The notes: generated by a model not told the origin, from the sequence alone. A stretch of 64,000 bases of DNA from SZUA-309 sp965215995 (GCA_965215995.1 OZ244128.1:2914001-2978000); one strand, 5' to 3'. Numbered from the stretch's first letter, positions 8,577 to 18,297 are shown. Program-made: numbers and translations.

Positions 8577-9071
8577 TCAGCGGACGGCGGATCTGAGCTG
8601 CAGACCGGCGACGATGACGATGGCGATGAAGCCCACCAGCGCCCATCCCGGGATGGTGAGGCCAAATTGCCAGGTCACTTGCGCACAATCACCGGTGCCG
8701 CTTGTCATGGCCGCGAGCACGTCGGAGAGCGGGAAGTTCTCCAGCATGTAGGTCATATCAGGCCCGCAGGCAGGCACCTGGTCCTCCGGCAGGCTCTGCA
8801 GCCAGAGCTGGCGGATCGAGAAGCCGCCGCCGATGAGCGCCGCAAGGATGGTGACCAACGGGTAGATCCCCCAGCGCGGCGAGTGAATGAGCGCTACCAG
8901 TGCGAGCAGCCCGGCGATGGCGAACCAGACCCGCTGCATGAGGCACAACGGGCAGGGGTCCATCATGAAAATATGTTCCATGACGAGCGCGCCGGCGAGC
9001 AGGAAACCGGTGCCGGCCACGATGAGCGCGGCGGCGCCCTCGGTTCGGTCTTCGAAAATGAGCCAACTCAT
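8577..9071 (-). CDS. dsbB: Disulfide bond formation protein B
   Basis: 164-aa inner-membrane protein that reoxidises DsbA and passes electrons to quinone. Four transmembrane helices. The first periplasmic loop carries the CPLC pair (Cys40, Cys43) followed by LMQR; the second loop carries Cys102 and Cys129, the DsbA-facing pair. An Arg for quinone binding is in LMQR. It overlaps the quinone oxidoreductase gene by 4 bases and is translationally coupled to it. Confidence 0.93.
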   Translation of the reverse strand: MSWLIFEDRTEGAAALIVAGTGFLLAGALVMEHIFMMDPCPLCLMQRVWFAIAGLLALVALIHSPRWGIYPLVTILAALIGGGFSIRQLWLQSLPEDQVPACGPDMTYMLENFPLSDVLAAMTSGTGDCAQVTWQFGLTIPGWALVGFIAIVIVAGLQLRSAVR

Positions 9072-10072
9072 GAATCGTTCCCGTCTCCGGCCGAAGGACG
9101 GACTGCCACCACCACCTTGCCGATGGCCCGGCGCTCGGAAAGATCTCTGAGCGCTTTGGCGTAGTCCGCCAGGGGATACTCGGCACCGATCAGAGGGTCG
9201 ATCTTGCCGGCTTCAAAGAGCTCGAGGATCTCCTGAAGGTTCTCGGCCGCTTCGTCTCGAAATCGTCCTGACCAGGCACCGAAAAACACGCCGACGACCT
9301 GGCAGCTCTTCAGTAGGATCAGGTTGATGGGCACTTTAGGTATGTCGCCTGCTGCGAAACCGATGACCAGCACCCGCCCATACCAGGCGACGGAACGCAT
9401 GCACTGATCGAACAGTTCGCCCCCCACCGGGTCGTAGATCACGTCGGCGCCGCGGCCGTCCGTGAGTGCCTTCACCTTCTCTTTGAGTTCACCATCGCTG
9501 TAGTTGATGAGCTCGTCCGCGCCCGCTTGCTTGGCGACCGCGAGCTTTTCGTCCGAACTCGCCGCAGCGATGACTCGCGCACCCATCGCCTTACCCAGTT
9601 CCACGGCCGCCAGACCCACACCGCCTGCGGCACCAAGCACCAGCAGGGTTTCTCCCGGCTTGAGATCTGCCCGTTGCTTGAGGGCGTAGTAGCTGGTGCC
9701 GTAGGTTGTGGAGATGCCCGACGCCTTGGCGAAGCTCATGGATTCGGGCATGGGTCTCATGGACGTCGCCGGTACTGCCATCTGCTCGGCGAAACCGCCC
9801 ACGCCGACACCGCCAAACACCCGATCGCCAATGGCGAGATCGGCAACACCTTCGCCCAGTGACGCCACCGTGCCGGCGATCTCTCCTCCGGGTGAGAAGG
9901 GAAAGGGCGGCCGGTTCTGGTATTTACCTTCGATCATCAGCACATCGGGGAAGTTCACGGCACTGGCGTGCACGTCGATGATGACCTCGCCAGGACCGGC
10001 GGTCGGGGCATCTACCTCTTCGAGCACCAAGGATTCCGGTGGACCAAAGGCTTTGCAGAGTACGGCTTTCAC
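9068..10072 (-). CDS. NADPH:quinone oxidoreductase-like MDR protein
   Basis: 334-aa zinc-free medium-chain reductase of the quinone oxidoreductase type. The N-terminal GroES-like fold (MKAVLCKAFGPPESLVLEE, FPFSPGGEIAGTV) is followed by a Rossmann fold with LVLGAAGGVGLAAVELGKA near residue 143 and IYDPVGGELFD. It lacks the catalytic zinc-site Cys/His pattern of alcohol dehydrogenases. It overlaps dsbB by 4 bases, suggesting coupled expression. Exact substrate unknown; an enoyl reductase role is also possible. Confidence 0.88.
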   Translation of the reverse strand: MKAVLCKAFGPPESLVLEEVDAPTAGPGEVIIDVHASAVNFPDVLMIEGKYQNRPPFPFSPGGEIAGTVASLGEGVADLAIGDRVFGGVGVGGFAEQMAVPATSMRPMPESMSFAKASGISTTYGTSYYALKQRADLKPGETLLVLGAAGGVGLAAVELGKAMGARVIAAASSDEKLAVAKQAGADELINYSDGELKEKVKALTDGRGADVIYDPVGGELFDQCMRSVAWYGRVLVIGFAAGDIPKVPINLILLKSCQVVGVFFGAWSGRFRDEAAENLQEILELFEAGKIDPLIGAEYPLADYAKALRDLSERRAIGKVVVAVRPSAGDGNDS

Positions 10073-10117
10073 GCTTCTCTCGTGTTGAATCAGTTGGGTG
10101 GCAAGGGTACTGACCGC

Positions 10118-10139
10118 GAACGGAGCGTCAACTCCGTTC
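10118..10139 (-). terminator. Perfect hairpin at the end of acpH
   Basis: GAACGGAG-CGTCAA-CTCCGTTC, an 8-bp perfect inverted repeat with the acpH stop codon in its loop. No T-run follows, so either it is a weak terminator or it protects the 3' end of the gshA-acpH transcript. Confidence 0.45.
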
Positions 10140-10769
10140 GGATGGACGTGCCGTGTGCTCGAGTGCGACCCACGCTTCGGCGTGGGCCAGAATGTCCGGG
10201 AAGTAGCGGTGGAAATCCATCTCCAATGCCTCCAGAAGCGGCGGCACCGCCTCGCTGAGGATGTGATTCAGCTCCGGACGCCTTAGGCGGCGGGTGATGG
10301 ATCGCATTGCGCCTTCGGTCACGGACCAATCGCCGTAGCGGGCGAGCAGATCCTTCTCCCGGGCGTAGTCGAGGAACTGCATGCCCGTGTCGGGCAGCCA
10401 GTCAGTGTGCACGGCCACTTCCTGGTAAACGGAATCGGTGAATTCGGAGATCGACTGGTGGTGGTAGTCGGACCATGCTCGGCTCAGCAGGTGATCGCAG
10501 AGAATATCCACCAGTATGGGTGCCAGTCGACGGAGCTCGGCCGGAAAGCGTTCGCTGCTTGCCCGGATATCCGGGTGCTGGTTGCTGTAGGCATCCACCC
10601 GGCGGTGCAGGCGCACACCGAGGGCGAGATCGGCCGGCATCTCTTTCGGCACCCGGCCTTTGACGAAATCACCGAGGAATCCACCGGCCAGAAGCGCAGC
10701 AGCACTCGGTGCGCCAGGGCGATCCCCGGCTGCCCGGCTGCCGATCAGGCAGTGGGCGAGAAAATTCAT
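10128..10769 (-). CDS. acpH: Acyl carrier protein phosphodiesterase
   Basis: 213 aa. Typical opening MNFLAHCLIG, then LLAGGFLGDFVKG and RLHRRVDAYSNQHP; later DILCDHLLSRAW. These His/Asp segments match the HD-like metal site of AcpH, which removes 4'-phosphopantetheine from acyl carrier protein. It is the second gene of a gshA-acpH pair with a 4-base overlap. A hairpin sits across its stop codon. Confidence 0.88.
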   Translation of the reverse strand: MNFLAHCLIGSRAAGDRPGAPSAAALLAGGFLGDFVKGRVPKEMPADLALGVRLHRRVDAYSNQHPDIRASSERFPAELRRLAPILVDILCDHLLSRAWSDYHHQSISEFTDSVYQEVAVHTDWLPDTGMQFLDYAREKDLLARYGDWSVTEGAMRSITRRLRRPELNHILSEAVPPLLEALEMDFHRYFPDILAHAEAWVALEHTARPSERS

Positions 10770-12322
10770 TTGAAGGCCAGGTAGCCTTCGAGAAAGGTAT
10801 CGAAGTCCACGTCGTCCGCCGCTTCCACTTCCTGCTGACGGATGAGTGAGTCGCTGGCGATCTTCTGATACTGGAGAAGCGCCCTGTCTCGCAACGGATG
10901 CTCATCGAAGTAGCCTTTGTGAGCGATGGACTGGTTCAGTGCGAAGCGGAAGTAGGGAATCTGCTGGGTGCGCATGATTTCCAGCATGCGCGCCGATGGG
11001 GTGAGTGCCGGATCAGCGAGTTTCACTGCCTGCTGATCCAGACTGTAGGTGTAGAGATCGTTGCCATGCAGCTCATCGAGCAGGCTTGCCAGCGGTCTGA
11101 TGCCTTCCAGAAGCTGCGCTGCCCAGTCCTGCATGGCCACCGGACCATCCATAGTCTCCAGACTCAAACCGGGTTGGCGACCGCGCTCCACCACGGCAAG
11201 CTGGTTGCTACCCATGATCGCGGACTCTGCCCGGCTATCTTCTGGCGAGTGTGCGAGCAGGCAGTAGAGGAGGAAAAGATTCACGAACCGGGCCTCCACG
11301 CTGTCAATACCTGCAGGCAGGAACGGGTTCAGGTCCAGGCAACGGACTTCCACGTACTCCACCCCACGGCTGCGGAGTGCGGTCAATGGCCGCTCGCCGG
11401 TGCGGATAGGCCGTTTCGGTCGGATGGTGCCGTAGAACTCGTTCTCGATCTGCAGCAGAAAGGTGTTCAGCTGCCTGTACTCACCGTCCACCTTCACACC
11501 GATCTTCTCGTAGTCAGGATAGGGGCGAGTGAGGGCCTCGTGCATGGAGTCCGCGTACTCGTCCAGGCTGTTGTAGGAAATGTGCAGCTCCGACTGGGCA
11601 TCGGACTGATAGCCGAGCCGGCCCATCCTGAGCGCGGTGCCGTGGGGCAGGTAGAGAGAACCTTCGTCGAATACCTCCAGGGCATGCGGCTGATCTTTGA
11701 CGAAGCTCTTGCAGATGGCCGGAGAGGCGCCGAACAGGTAGATGAGCAGCCAGGAGTGACGGCGGAAGTTCCGGATCAGGCCGAAGTAGCTTTCTGTCTG
11801 AAAATCCTGGCCCGGCGTGGCGCCCCGACTTTCTGCGAACGGCAGCCAGAAAATCTCCGGCAGCGAGAAGTTGTAGTGAATGCCGGAGATGGTCTGCATG
11901 AGCCGGCCATAGCGATTGCCGAGGCCGAGCCGATACACGGTTTTAGCGGTGGCGATGTTCGATGTGCCGTAGCGGCCGACGGGAATCTTTTCGTCGTCGC
12001 CCAGAATGCAGGGCATGCTGCCTGCCCAGAGCAACTCATCTTCCAGATTCTGATAGACGTATCTGTGCACGTCGGTGAGCTCGCCGATGGCGTCATCAGG
12101 ATCCGCATGCACCCGGGTGATGAGCTCCAGCTGAGCTTCGGAGAAGTCCGTGGTGATGTTCGGGTGGGTGAGGGCGGAGCCCAAGGTGTGAGGGTGGGGG
12201 CGATCGGAGAGCTGGCCATCCGGTGCGACCCGGAGACTTTCTTTCTCGATGCCGCAACAGAGGCCTTGGAGCAGTCTGGGTTCCTCCTTGAGGAACTCAG
12301 GCAGCGTGAGCTCGGATTGCAC
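10766..12322 (-). CDS. gshA: Glutamate-cysteine ligase
   Basis: 518 aa, the length of the E. coli enzyme. Catalyses the first step of glutathione synthesis, the ATP-dependent joining of glutamate and cysteine. Recognisable segments: CCGIEKESLRV near the N-terminus, LITRVHADPDDAI, YGRLMQTISGIHYNFSLPE, LFGASPAICKSF, ENEFYGTIRPKRP and YVEVRCLDLNPFLPAGI. All belong to the proteobacterial GshA family. It leads a two-gene unit with acpH. Confidence 0.95.
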   Translation of the reverse strand: MQSELTLPEFLKEEPRLLQGLCCGIEKESLRVAPDGQLSDRPHPHTLGSALTHPNITTDFSEAQLELITRVHADPDDAIGELTDVHRYVYQNLEDELLWAGSMPCILGDDEKIPVGRYGTSNIATAKTVYRLGLGNRYGRLMQTISGIHYNFSLPEIFWLPFAESRGATPGQDFQTESYFGLIRNFRRHSWLLIYLFGASPAICKSFVKDQPHALEVFDEGSLYLPHGTALRMGRLGYQSDAQSELHISYNSLDEYADSMHEALTRPYPDYEKIGVKVDGEYRQLNTFLLQIENEFYGTIRPKRPIRTGERPLTALRSRGVEYVEVRCLDLNPFLPAGIDSVEARFVNLFLLYCLLAHSPEDSRAESAIMGSNQLAVVERGRQPGLSLETMDGPVAMQDWAAQLLEGIRPLASLLDELHGNDLYTYSLDQQAVKLADPALTPSARMLEIMRTQQIPYFRFALNQSIAHKGYFDEHPLRDRALLQYQKIASDSLIRQQEVEAADDVDFDTFLEGYLAFK

Positions 12323-12395
12323 GGACGGATCCCTTTGTCATCGAGGCCCTCCTCATCAGATTCTCCGGGCCCCGTCCCTGAAAGGAGGGGAGATT

Positions 12396-12415
12396 AGCAG
12401 GCGGAGCAGCCTGCT
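12396..12415 (-). terminator. Hairpin just downstream of pckA
   Basis: AGCAGGC-GGAGCA-GCCTGCT, a 7-bp perfect stem immediately after the pckA stop on the minus strand. The following bases are AATCTCC, not T-rich, so it is only a possible terminator between pckA and gshA. Confidence 0.35.
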
Positions 12416-12417
12416 CG

Positions 12418-13983
12418 CTAGAAGTCGCTCGTTGGTCCAGCTTCGACGATGGCGTCGTCCACTTCGTACTTCGCGAAGTTCTCGATGAACTTGCCGATCA
12501 GGAGCCTGGCAGTCTCGTCGTAGGCTGCTTTGTCTTCCCAGGTGTTGCGCGGGTTGAGGAGTTCGGCTTCCACGCCATCCACTGCCTTCGGTATGTCGAG
12601 ATTGAAGCCCGGCAGCCTCTCGGTTTCCACATCTGCCAGCGCGCCGGACTGGATTGCGTGAATCACTGCCCGGGTGGTGGGAATGCTGAAACGCTCACCC
12701 ACACCGTAGCCACCGCCCGTCCAGCCGGTGTTCACCAGATACACTCGGGAGCCGAAGTCTTCGATCCGCTTGATCAGGAGATCGGCATAAACACCGGCAG
12801 GGCGCGGGAAGAAAGGCGCGCCGAAGCAGGTGGAAAACGTGGTTTTGAAGGCTTCCGTCGACCCTACCTCGGTGGAGCCGACCGCTGCCGTGTAGCCGGA
12901 GAGAAAGTGATAGGCCGCCGCTTCCTTGGAGAGAATGGAAACGGGTGGCAACACGCCTGATACGTCGCAGGTGAGGAAGATGATGTTGTTCGGCTCGCCG
13001 CCGCGGTTGTCATCCACCTTGGCTTCGATGTTGTCCCTCGGATAGCAGGCCCGGGTATTCTCGGTGAGGCTCGCGTCCGCATAGTCCGGGACCCGGGTTT
13101 CCGGATCGATCACCACGTTTTCGACGATGGCGCCGAACGAGATCGCGTCGAAGATCACCGGTTCGTTCTTACGCGTGAGGTCGATGCATTTGGCGTAGCA
13201 GCCACCCTCGAAGTTGAACACCGTGCCTTTGCCCCAACCATGCTCGTCATCGCCGATCAGGAACCGGTCCGGATCTGCGGAGAGTGTGGTTTTGCCGGTG
13301 CCGGAAAGACCGAAGAACAGGGTGACATCGCCGTCCTCTCCGAGATTGGCCGAGCAGTGCATGGGCAGCACGTCTTTTTCCGGCAGCAGGAAGTTCAGCA
13401 CGCTGAACATGGACTTCTTCATCTCCCCGGCGTAACGCATACCGGCGATCAGGACTTTGCGCTGGGCAAAGTTGATCATCACCGTGCCGTCGCTGTTGGT
13501 GCCATCGCGATCCGGGTCGCAGGTGAAACCCGGGGCGTTGACCACCTGCCAGAGTTGTTTGTTGTGCGGGTTGTAGTGTTCCGGGGTGATGAATAGCGCC
13601 CGGCCGAACAGCGCGTGCCAGGCGTACTCGGTGGTGACCTCTATCGGCAGGTAGTGCTCCGGGTCGGCGCCGACGTGCAGGTGCGAGACGAAGGACTCGC
13701 GGTCTTCCAGATGCAGCTGGACGCGATCCCAGAGGGCGTCGAAAACGTCCGGACTGATGGGCTGATTGATATCGCCCCAATCGATGGCATCCGATGTGGA
13801 AGGTTCGTCGACAATGAATCGATCCTTCGGCGAACGTCCCGTGCGCTCGCCGGTCCGGGTCACGATGGAGCCGTTGCTCGCGAACTGACCTTCGCCGCGA
13901 AGGACGGCAATCTCCGCCAGCACGGCCCGGGAAAGATCGGTGTGAACGGTTTTCGTCGACGTGGTGTCGATGTCTACAGCCAT
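12418..13983 (-). CDS. pckA: Phosphoenolpyruvate carboxykinase (ATP)
   Basis: 521 aa. Converts oxaloacetate and ATP to phosphoenolpyruvate for gluconeogenesis. Conserved GERTGRSPKDRFIV, the MRYAGEMKKSMF substrate/Mn site, the kinase loop FGLSGTGKTTLS and the metal-binding DDEHGW are all present. I prefer the ATG at 13983 (MAVDIDTTS) over an in-frame ATG 33 bases upstream, because family N-termini have about ten residues before VHTDLS. Adjacent to hslO as in enteric bacteria. Confidence 0.95.
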   Translation of the reverse strand: MAVDIDTTSTKTVHTDLSRAVLAEIAVLRGEGQFASNGSIVTRTGERTGRSPKDRFIVDEPSTSDAIDWGDINQPISPDVFDALWDRVQLHLEDRESFVSHLHVGADPEHYLPIEVTTEYAWHALFGRALFITPEHYNPHNKQLWQVVNAPGFTCDPDRDGTNSDGTVMINFAQRKVLIAGMRYAGEMKKSMFSVLNFLLPEKDVLPMHCSANLGEDGDVTLFFGLSGTGKTTLSADPDRFLIGDDEHGWGKGTVFNFEGGCYAKCIDLTRKNEPVIFDAISFGAIVENVVIDPETRVPDYADASLTENTRACYPRDNIEAKVDDNRGGEPNNIIFLTCDVSGVLPPVSILSKEAAAYHFLSGYTAAVGSTEVGSTEAFKTTFSTCFGAPFFPRPAGVYADLLIKRIEDFGSRVYLVNTGWTGGGYGVGERFSIPTTRAVIHAIQSGALADVETERLPGFNLDIPKAVDGVEAELLNPRNTWEDKAAYDETARLLIGKFIENFAKYEVDDAIVEAGPTSDF

Positions 13984-14099
13984 ATTCTGAATCAGTGTCC
14001 CCAGTACGCGGCGCATTATGCCAGAGCGTTTTACTCAGGCATACGGGAACTATGTCAGCGGCTTATCAGTGCTGTGAATTGCCTGAAAGCCCCTGAAAA

Positions 14100-15017
14100 T
14101 CAGTGTATCCGGGGAGTTTCGCGCTCGAACATCATGTGTATGTCAAAGGTGTCAAAGCGTTGTGTGGCACCACAGATTTCACAGGTGACGAGGATCTCTC
14201 CGGGGGCTTTCGGCGGGATGTCCTCGGCCAGTAATTCCAGGAGCTCCTCCCGGCTGAACGCCTGCAGGGTGTCCCGTGTTTTCACCCGATTGCACGTGCA
14301 GCGGAAGGCCAGGGCGCGGGGTGGTTGCAAGGTCAGCACATGCTCGGCGAACAGTCGGGACAGGAGCTGGTCCGGGTGGAGATCGGCGAGCTCCGTTTCC
14401 GTCAGTGTGTCGGTCAGGATGCCGATCTCCTCCCAGAACGAGTCACCCTGGTCCAGGTCGATCTCGGTCGCATGATCCGCGTCCGGGAGCCGCTGCAACA
14501 GCAGGCCGGTCACGCTGTGTCCGTCGCTGGCGAATCTGAGCAGGGTCGGCAGCTGCTCTGACTCCTGGAAGTAGCGCTCCAGGTTACCGGCCAGGTGATG
14601 GTCCGTGAGGCCCACCATGCCCTGATAGGGTTGCTCAGCGTTTTCCGGGATCAGGGTGAGAGCCAGTTGCCCGTCGCCCAACAGGCTTCGCAGGGAATCG
14701 GTGTCAGGTGGTGGCTCGGAGGCCTGCCAACGGGCGATGCCGCGAAGCAGATGCCGGGAACGACACTCGGCCAGCACCGTGGTGAGTGGGCCCGGCCCAC
14801 GGGACTGCAGGGACACCGCCCCTTCGAACTTGATGCCGTCGGCGACCAGCGCCACCGCGGCCAGCATCTCTGCAAGCAGCGCTCTGACGTTGTCCGGGTA
14901 TGGCTGGTGACGGGCTACCTCAGTGAGCACATCGGTCAGACGCACCCACTGACCCCGAACCGGGCCGGCATCAAAGCTGAAACGGTGGATGATGTCTTGC
15001 GGTTCGGATCCTGTCAT
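14100..15017 (-). CDS. hslO: Redox-regulated chaperone Hsp33
   Basis: 305 aa. The N-terminal domain includes IIHRFSFDAGPVRGQWVRL and MLAAVALVADGIKFEGAVSL. The C-terminal zinc-binding redox switch has CTC (Cys240, Cys242) and CEIC (Cys279, Cys282), all four Cys present. When oxidised and unfolded by heat plus peroxide or bleach, Hsp33 becomes a holdase. Located 55 bases downstream of hslR on the same strand. Confidence 0.94.
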   Translation of the reverse strand: MTGSEPQDIIHRFSFDAGPVRGQWVRLTDVLTEVARHQPYPDNVRALLAEMLAAVALVADGIKFEGAVSLQSRGPGPLTTVLAECRSRHLLRGIARWQASEPPPDTDSLRSLLGDGQLALTLIPENAEQPYQGMVGLTDHHLAGNLERYFQESEQLPTLLRFASDGHSVTGLLLQRLPDADHATEIDLDQGDSFWEEIGILTDTLTETELADLHPDQLLSRLFAEHVLTLQPPRALAFRCTCNRVKTRDTLQAFSREELLELLAEDIPPKAPGEILVTCEICGATQRFDTFDIHMMFERETPRIH

Positions 15018-15072
15018 CGATGGTTGATCTGTGCTCTCAGCGGCCGGTGGCCGTCACTGGCATCGTAAGATG

Positions 15073-15477
15073 TCAGCCTTCTTCTTTCAGTTTGCGGAGT
15101 TCCCGGCGATCGCGTCCGGAAGGGCGGGAAGCGGGCAGCCTGAGTCCCGCCCGCTCCATGCGGCGTCGGGCGACCTCTGCCTCGCGCCGCTCTATGGATC
15201 TATCTGTTTCCGTGTAGAGCATGCGGGCCATGGCGGCATTGCCTCGCTGCTCGGACAGAGCGTCGATTTCGAAGGTCTCTTCAGTCCAGCCCCGGCGGAC
15301 CGTCAGGTAGTCGCCCACCAGCACTTCCTTGCTCACCTTAGGCTTGCTGGTGGCGCTGTCTTCGGCACGGTCCAGGTGGAAGTCCACCTTGCCGCCCTCG
15401 ATGGCCGCCTTCGCCTGGGCCCGGGTTTTGAAGAACCGGGCAGCCCACAGCCAGCGGTCCAGGCGCACACCGCTCAT
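15073..15477 (-). CDS. hslR: Ribosome-associated heat shock protein 15
   Basis: 134 aa. An S4 RNA-binding fold at the N-terminus (VRLDRWLWAARFFKTRAQAK, AAIEGGKVDFH) and a basic C-terminal tail (RRRMERAGLRLPASRPSGRD) match Hsp15. It rescues stalled 50S subunits carrying nascent-chain tRNA. It overlaps yrfG by 4 bases and precedes hslO, the same order as in enteric bacteria. Confidence 0.93.
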   Translation of the reverse strand: MSGVRLDRWLWAARFFKTRAQAKAAIEGGKVDFHLDRAEDSATSKPKVSKEVLVGDYLTVRRGWTEETFEIDALSEQRGNAAMARMLYTETDRSIERREAEVARRRMERAGLRLPASRPSGRDRRELRKLKEEG

Positions 15478-16151
15478 TGGCTGGCCGCTTCGGTTTCGGC
15501 GAGGGTCATCAGCTGCTGAAAGTCGGCGAGCGCCGGATGCTTCAGATCTTCCCGGGGCGGACGATTGCTGTCCGGCTGGGCGATGGTCAGGAGGTGGGCG
15601 ATGCCGAACTCGGCAGCGGAATCGAGCACGGCAGCATTGTCATCGATCAGCAGCGTGCGCTGTGGGTCGAATGGATGTTCTGCCATGAGGGCCTGCCAGA
15701 AATCATTGGATTCCTTGGGCGCGCCGTAGTCGTGGCAGGAAACCACCGCGTCGACGAGGGGAGTGAGGTTGGCATGAAGATTCTTCACATCCAGGCTGTC
15801 ACGGTGGGCGTTGGTAACCAGCACCGAGCGACGTTCGAGCAGCACCAGGTGCTCGAGAAAGGCCTGTGCATTGGGCCGGTAGCGGATCAGGGTGGCCAGC
15901 TCGTGGTGGAGGGCGACGATATCCAGGCCGGTGAACTCCGCCCAGTAGTCGAGGCAGTAGAACTCGAGCTGGCCTTTGCGCTCATGCATGTGGCTCAAGA
16001 GATGCCGGGTGGCATTCTCCAGAGGCCAGTCGTGCGTTTCGCTGAACCGTTCCGGCAGAGCGCTGCTCCACAGGACGTTGTCATAGGCCAGATCGAGCAG
16101 GGTGCCGTCCATATCCAGAAGTACGGTGTCGATCGCATCCCAGCTGATCAA
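15474..16151 (-). CDS. yrfG: GMP/IMP 5'-nucleotidase, HAD family
   Basis: 225 aa from a TTG start at 16151, which has AGAGGAG eight bases upstream and gives the usual family length. An upstream in-frame start would add 66 residues of non-homologous sequence. HAD motif I DMDGTLLDLAYDN (Asp13, Asp15), motif II LVTNAHRDSLDVK, motif III Lys in GAPKESNDFW and motif IV TLLIDDNAAVLDSA are all present. It hydrolyses purine nucleoside monophosphates. It overlaps hslR and is divergent from nudE. Confidence 0.9.
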   Translation of the reverse strand: MISWDAIDTVLLDMDGTLLDLAYDNVLWSSALPERFSETHDWPLENATRHLLSHMHERKGQLEFYCLDYWAEFTGLDIVALHHELATLIRYRPNAQAFLEHLVLLERRSVLVTNAHRDSLDVKNLHANLTPLVDAVVSCHDYGAPKESNDFWQALMAEHPFDPQRTLLIDDNAAVLDSAAEFGIAHLLTIAQPDSNRPPREDLKHPALADFQQLMTLAETEAASQ

Positions 16152-16263
16152 GGCGTCATCTCCTCTCGGCTCCTCATCGGCTCGGTTCACTGAAGCGATC
16201 TGCTCAGCCAGACGGGCCGAGGATGCGCTTATAATACCGCGCTTTCTCTCCCAGGTTGTGTCG

Positions 16264-16809
16264 ATGGGCGTACCCGAAATCAAGGAGGTGAGGACCATCG
16301 CCAGGTCTCGCTTCTTCCGGATCGAAGAGCTGGATCTCAAGTTTGCCAATGGGGTGGAGCGAACCTACGAGCGGCTGCCCGGGGGAGGGCGAGCGGCGGT
16401 GATGGTCGTGGCGATCAACGATGCCGACGAGCTGGTGCTCATTCGTGAGTACGCGGCTGGCTTCCACGAGATGCAGCTCACCCTCGTAAAGGGTGCGGTC
16501 GATGATGGCGAGTCGCTCGAGGAAGCCGCCAACCGGGAGCTCAAGGAAGAGATAGGTTTCGGGGCCAGGCAGATCAGATTCATCAAGAAGCTCAACCTGG
16601 CTCCGGGCCACATGGGCTTCACCATCAACCTGCTGCTGGCGACCGATCTCTATCCCGAGCGCCTGCCGGGGGACGAGCCGGAGCCGCCGGAGGTGGTCAC
16701 CTGGCCACTCGACGAGCTCGATGAGCTCATCGCTGGCGATGAGTTTCGTGAAGCGCGCGCCATCGCCGGACTGTTCCTGGTCCGGCAACACCTGAACAAC
16801 CAGGGCTGA
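16264..16809 (+). CDS. nudE: ADP compounds hydrolase NudE
   Basis: 181 aa. The Nudix box is complete: G77 in GAVDDGESLEEAANRELKEE, ending at IG (residues 77-98). The family context VERTYERLPGGGRAAVMVVA and ELVLIREYAAGFHE also fits NudE, which hydrolyses ADP-ribose, Ap3A and NADH. Start ATG at 16264. It is followed 23 bases later by cysQ. In enteric bacteria igaA separates nudE from yrfG; it is absent here. Confidence 0.92.
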   Translation: MGVPEIKEVRTIARSRFFRIEELDLKFANGVERTYERLPGGGRAAVMVVAINDADELVLIREYAAGFHEMQLTLVKGAVDDGESLEEAANRELKEEIGFGARQIRFIKKLNLAPGHMGFTINLLLATDLYPERLPGDEPEPPEVVTWPLDELDELIAGDEFREARAIAGLFLVRQHLNNQG

Positions 16810-16832
16810 GGCCCAAGCCATGAGAGCGATGC

Positions 16833-17699
<867 letters not shown>

Positions 17700-17760
17700 G
17701 CCAACTGCGGCGGGAGAATTCTCTTAGCGGCTAACTCGGATGATCTGTTGACACAGCAGT

Positions 17761-17918
17761 GCGCGGGTGCAGAAGGCGATTTCATAAACGTGATAGAGAG
17801 GCCGAAGGAGGCGATTTGACTGTCTGATGGCGTAGCCATCAGGCAGGCAAGATCGTCGACTGAGGGAAGCGCGGAGCGCCCGAACGAAAGTGCATGAAAT
17901 CGCCTTCTGCACCCGCGC
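17761..17918. repeat. 158-bp palindromic element with 25-bp perfect inverted ends
   Basis: The ends 17761-17785 and 17894-17918 are exact reverse complements over 25 bp. The 108-bp interior holds an 8-bp perfect hairpin, CTGATGGC-GTA-GCCATCAG (17824-17842), and a GCGC-GGA-GCGC hairpin. No transposase or convincing reading frame is inside. Size and terminal repeat length resemble non-autonomous mini-elements such as Correia/NEMIS, but the sequence is different and I see no target-site duplication. Confidence 0.85.
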
Positions 17919-17986
17919 GCTGCGGGAACAAAGAGAGGATCTTGCAGTTGGAGAAGTTTCGTCGGGAGAACGAGGGGAGAAGATTG

Positions 17987-18073
17987 GCCTCACTAGCCGG
18001 GCCCTATGTCGCGTGTGTTCGCCCTGCCGAGGAGAAATACACTGTATATACATACAGACCCGGCTAGTGAGGC
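17987..18073. repeat. 15-bp inverted repeat enclosing a LexA-type box
   Basis: GCCTCACTAGCCGGG (17987-18001) and CCCGGCTAGTGAGGC (18059-18073) are exact reverse complements with a 57-bp interior. The interior ends in an AT-rich LexA-like palindrome directly abutting the right arm. This could be a second small element, or an operator/terminator arrangement. Confidence 0.8.
18042..18057. promoter_or_regulatory. LexA (SOS) box candidate
   Basis: CTGTATATACATACAG matches the gammaproteobacterial LexA operator pattern CTGT-N8-ACAG with an AT-alternating core. No SOS gene is adjacent. The nearest downstream plus-strand features are the structured-RNA candidate and the 52-aa membrane protein. The minus-strand reading frame over 17724-18080 looks non-coding. 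The motif is clear; its target is not. Confidence 0.6.
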
Positions 18074-18297
18074 TGCTCAAGATACCAAACTCCCGCGAAA
18101 GTTAAACCCTATTCCGTCCCGGTCTGTGAGAGGCGTTTGAATATTGCTGGCACATCAATGCGTTAGGGTGCGCGAATCCATTTTCTTTCAATTTTTAGGG
18201 GCTCGGACTCACAAACGGGTTACGAGAATGCCAGTTGTCGATTTGCGGGTGTGGGCTTTGTCGGGGTAAAAGAACCTCAGCACCCGATCAGACGTCG
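18074..18297. other. Gene-free AT-richer leader region
   Basis: No convincing reading frame. It contains locally AT-rich sequence (around 18178-18198, ATTTTCTTTCAATTTTTAGG) that could carry a promoter for the structured RNA and small membrane protein downstream. A TGGCAC-containing stretch at 18149 resembles a sigma-54 site but its spacing is one base short. Confidence 0.4.

Noticed and set aside
17724..18080. 118-aa minus-strand frame with the LexA box at its front
   Set aside because: Arg/Ser-rich composition, runs through the palindromic element, no plausible fold or codon bias.
18149..18163. Sigma-54 promoter
   Set aside because: TGGCAC then TGC are present but the GG-to-GC spacing is 9 instead of 10 bases.
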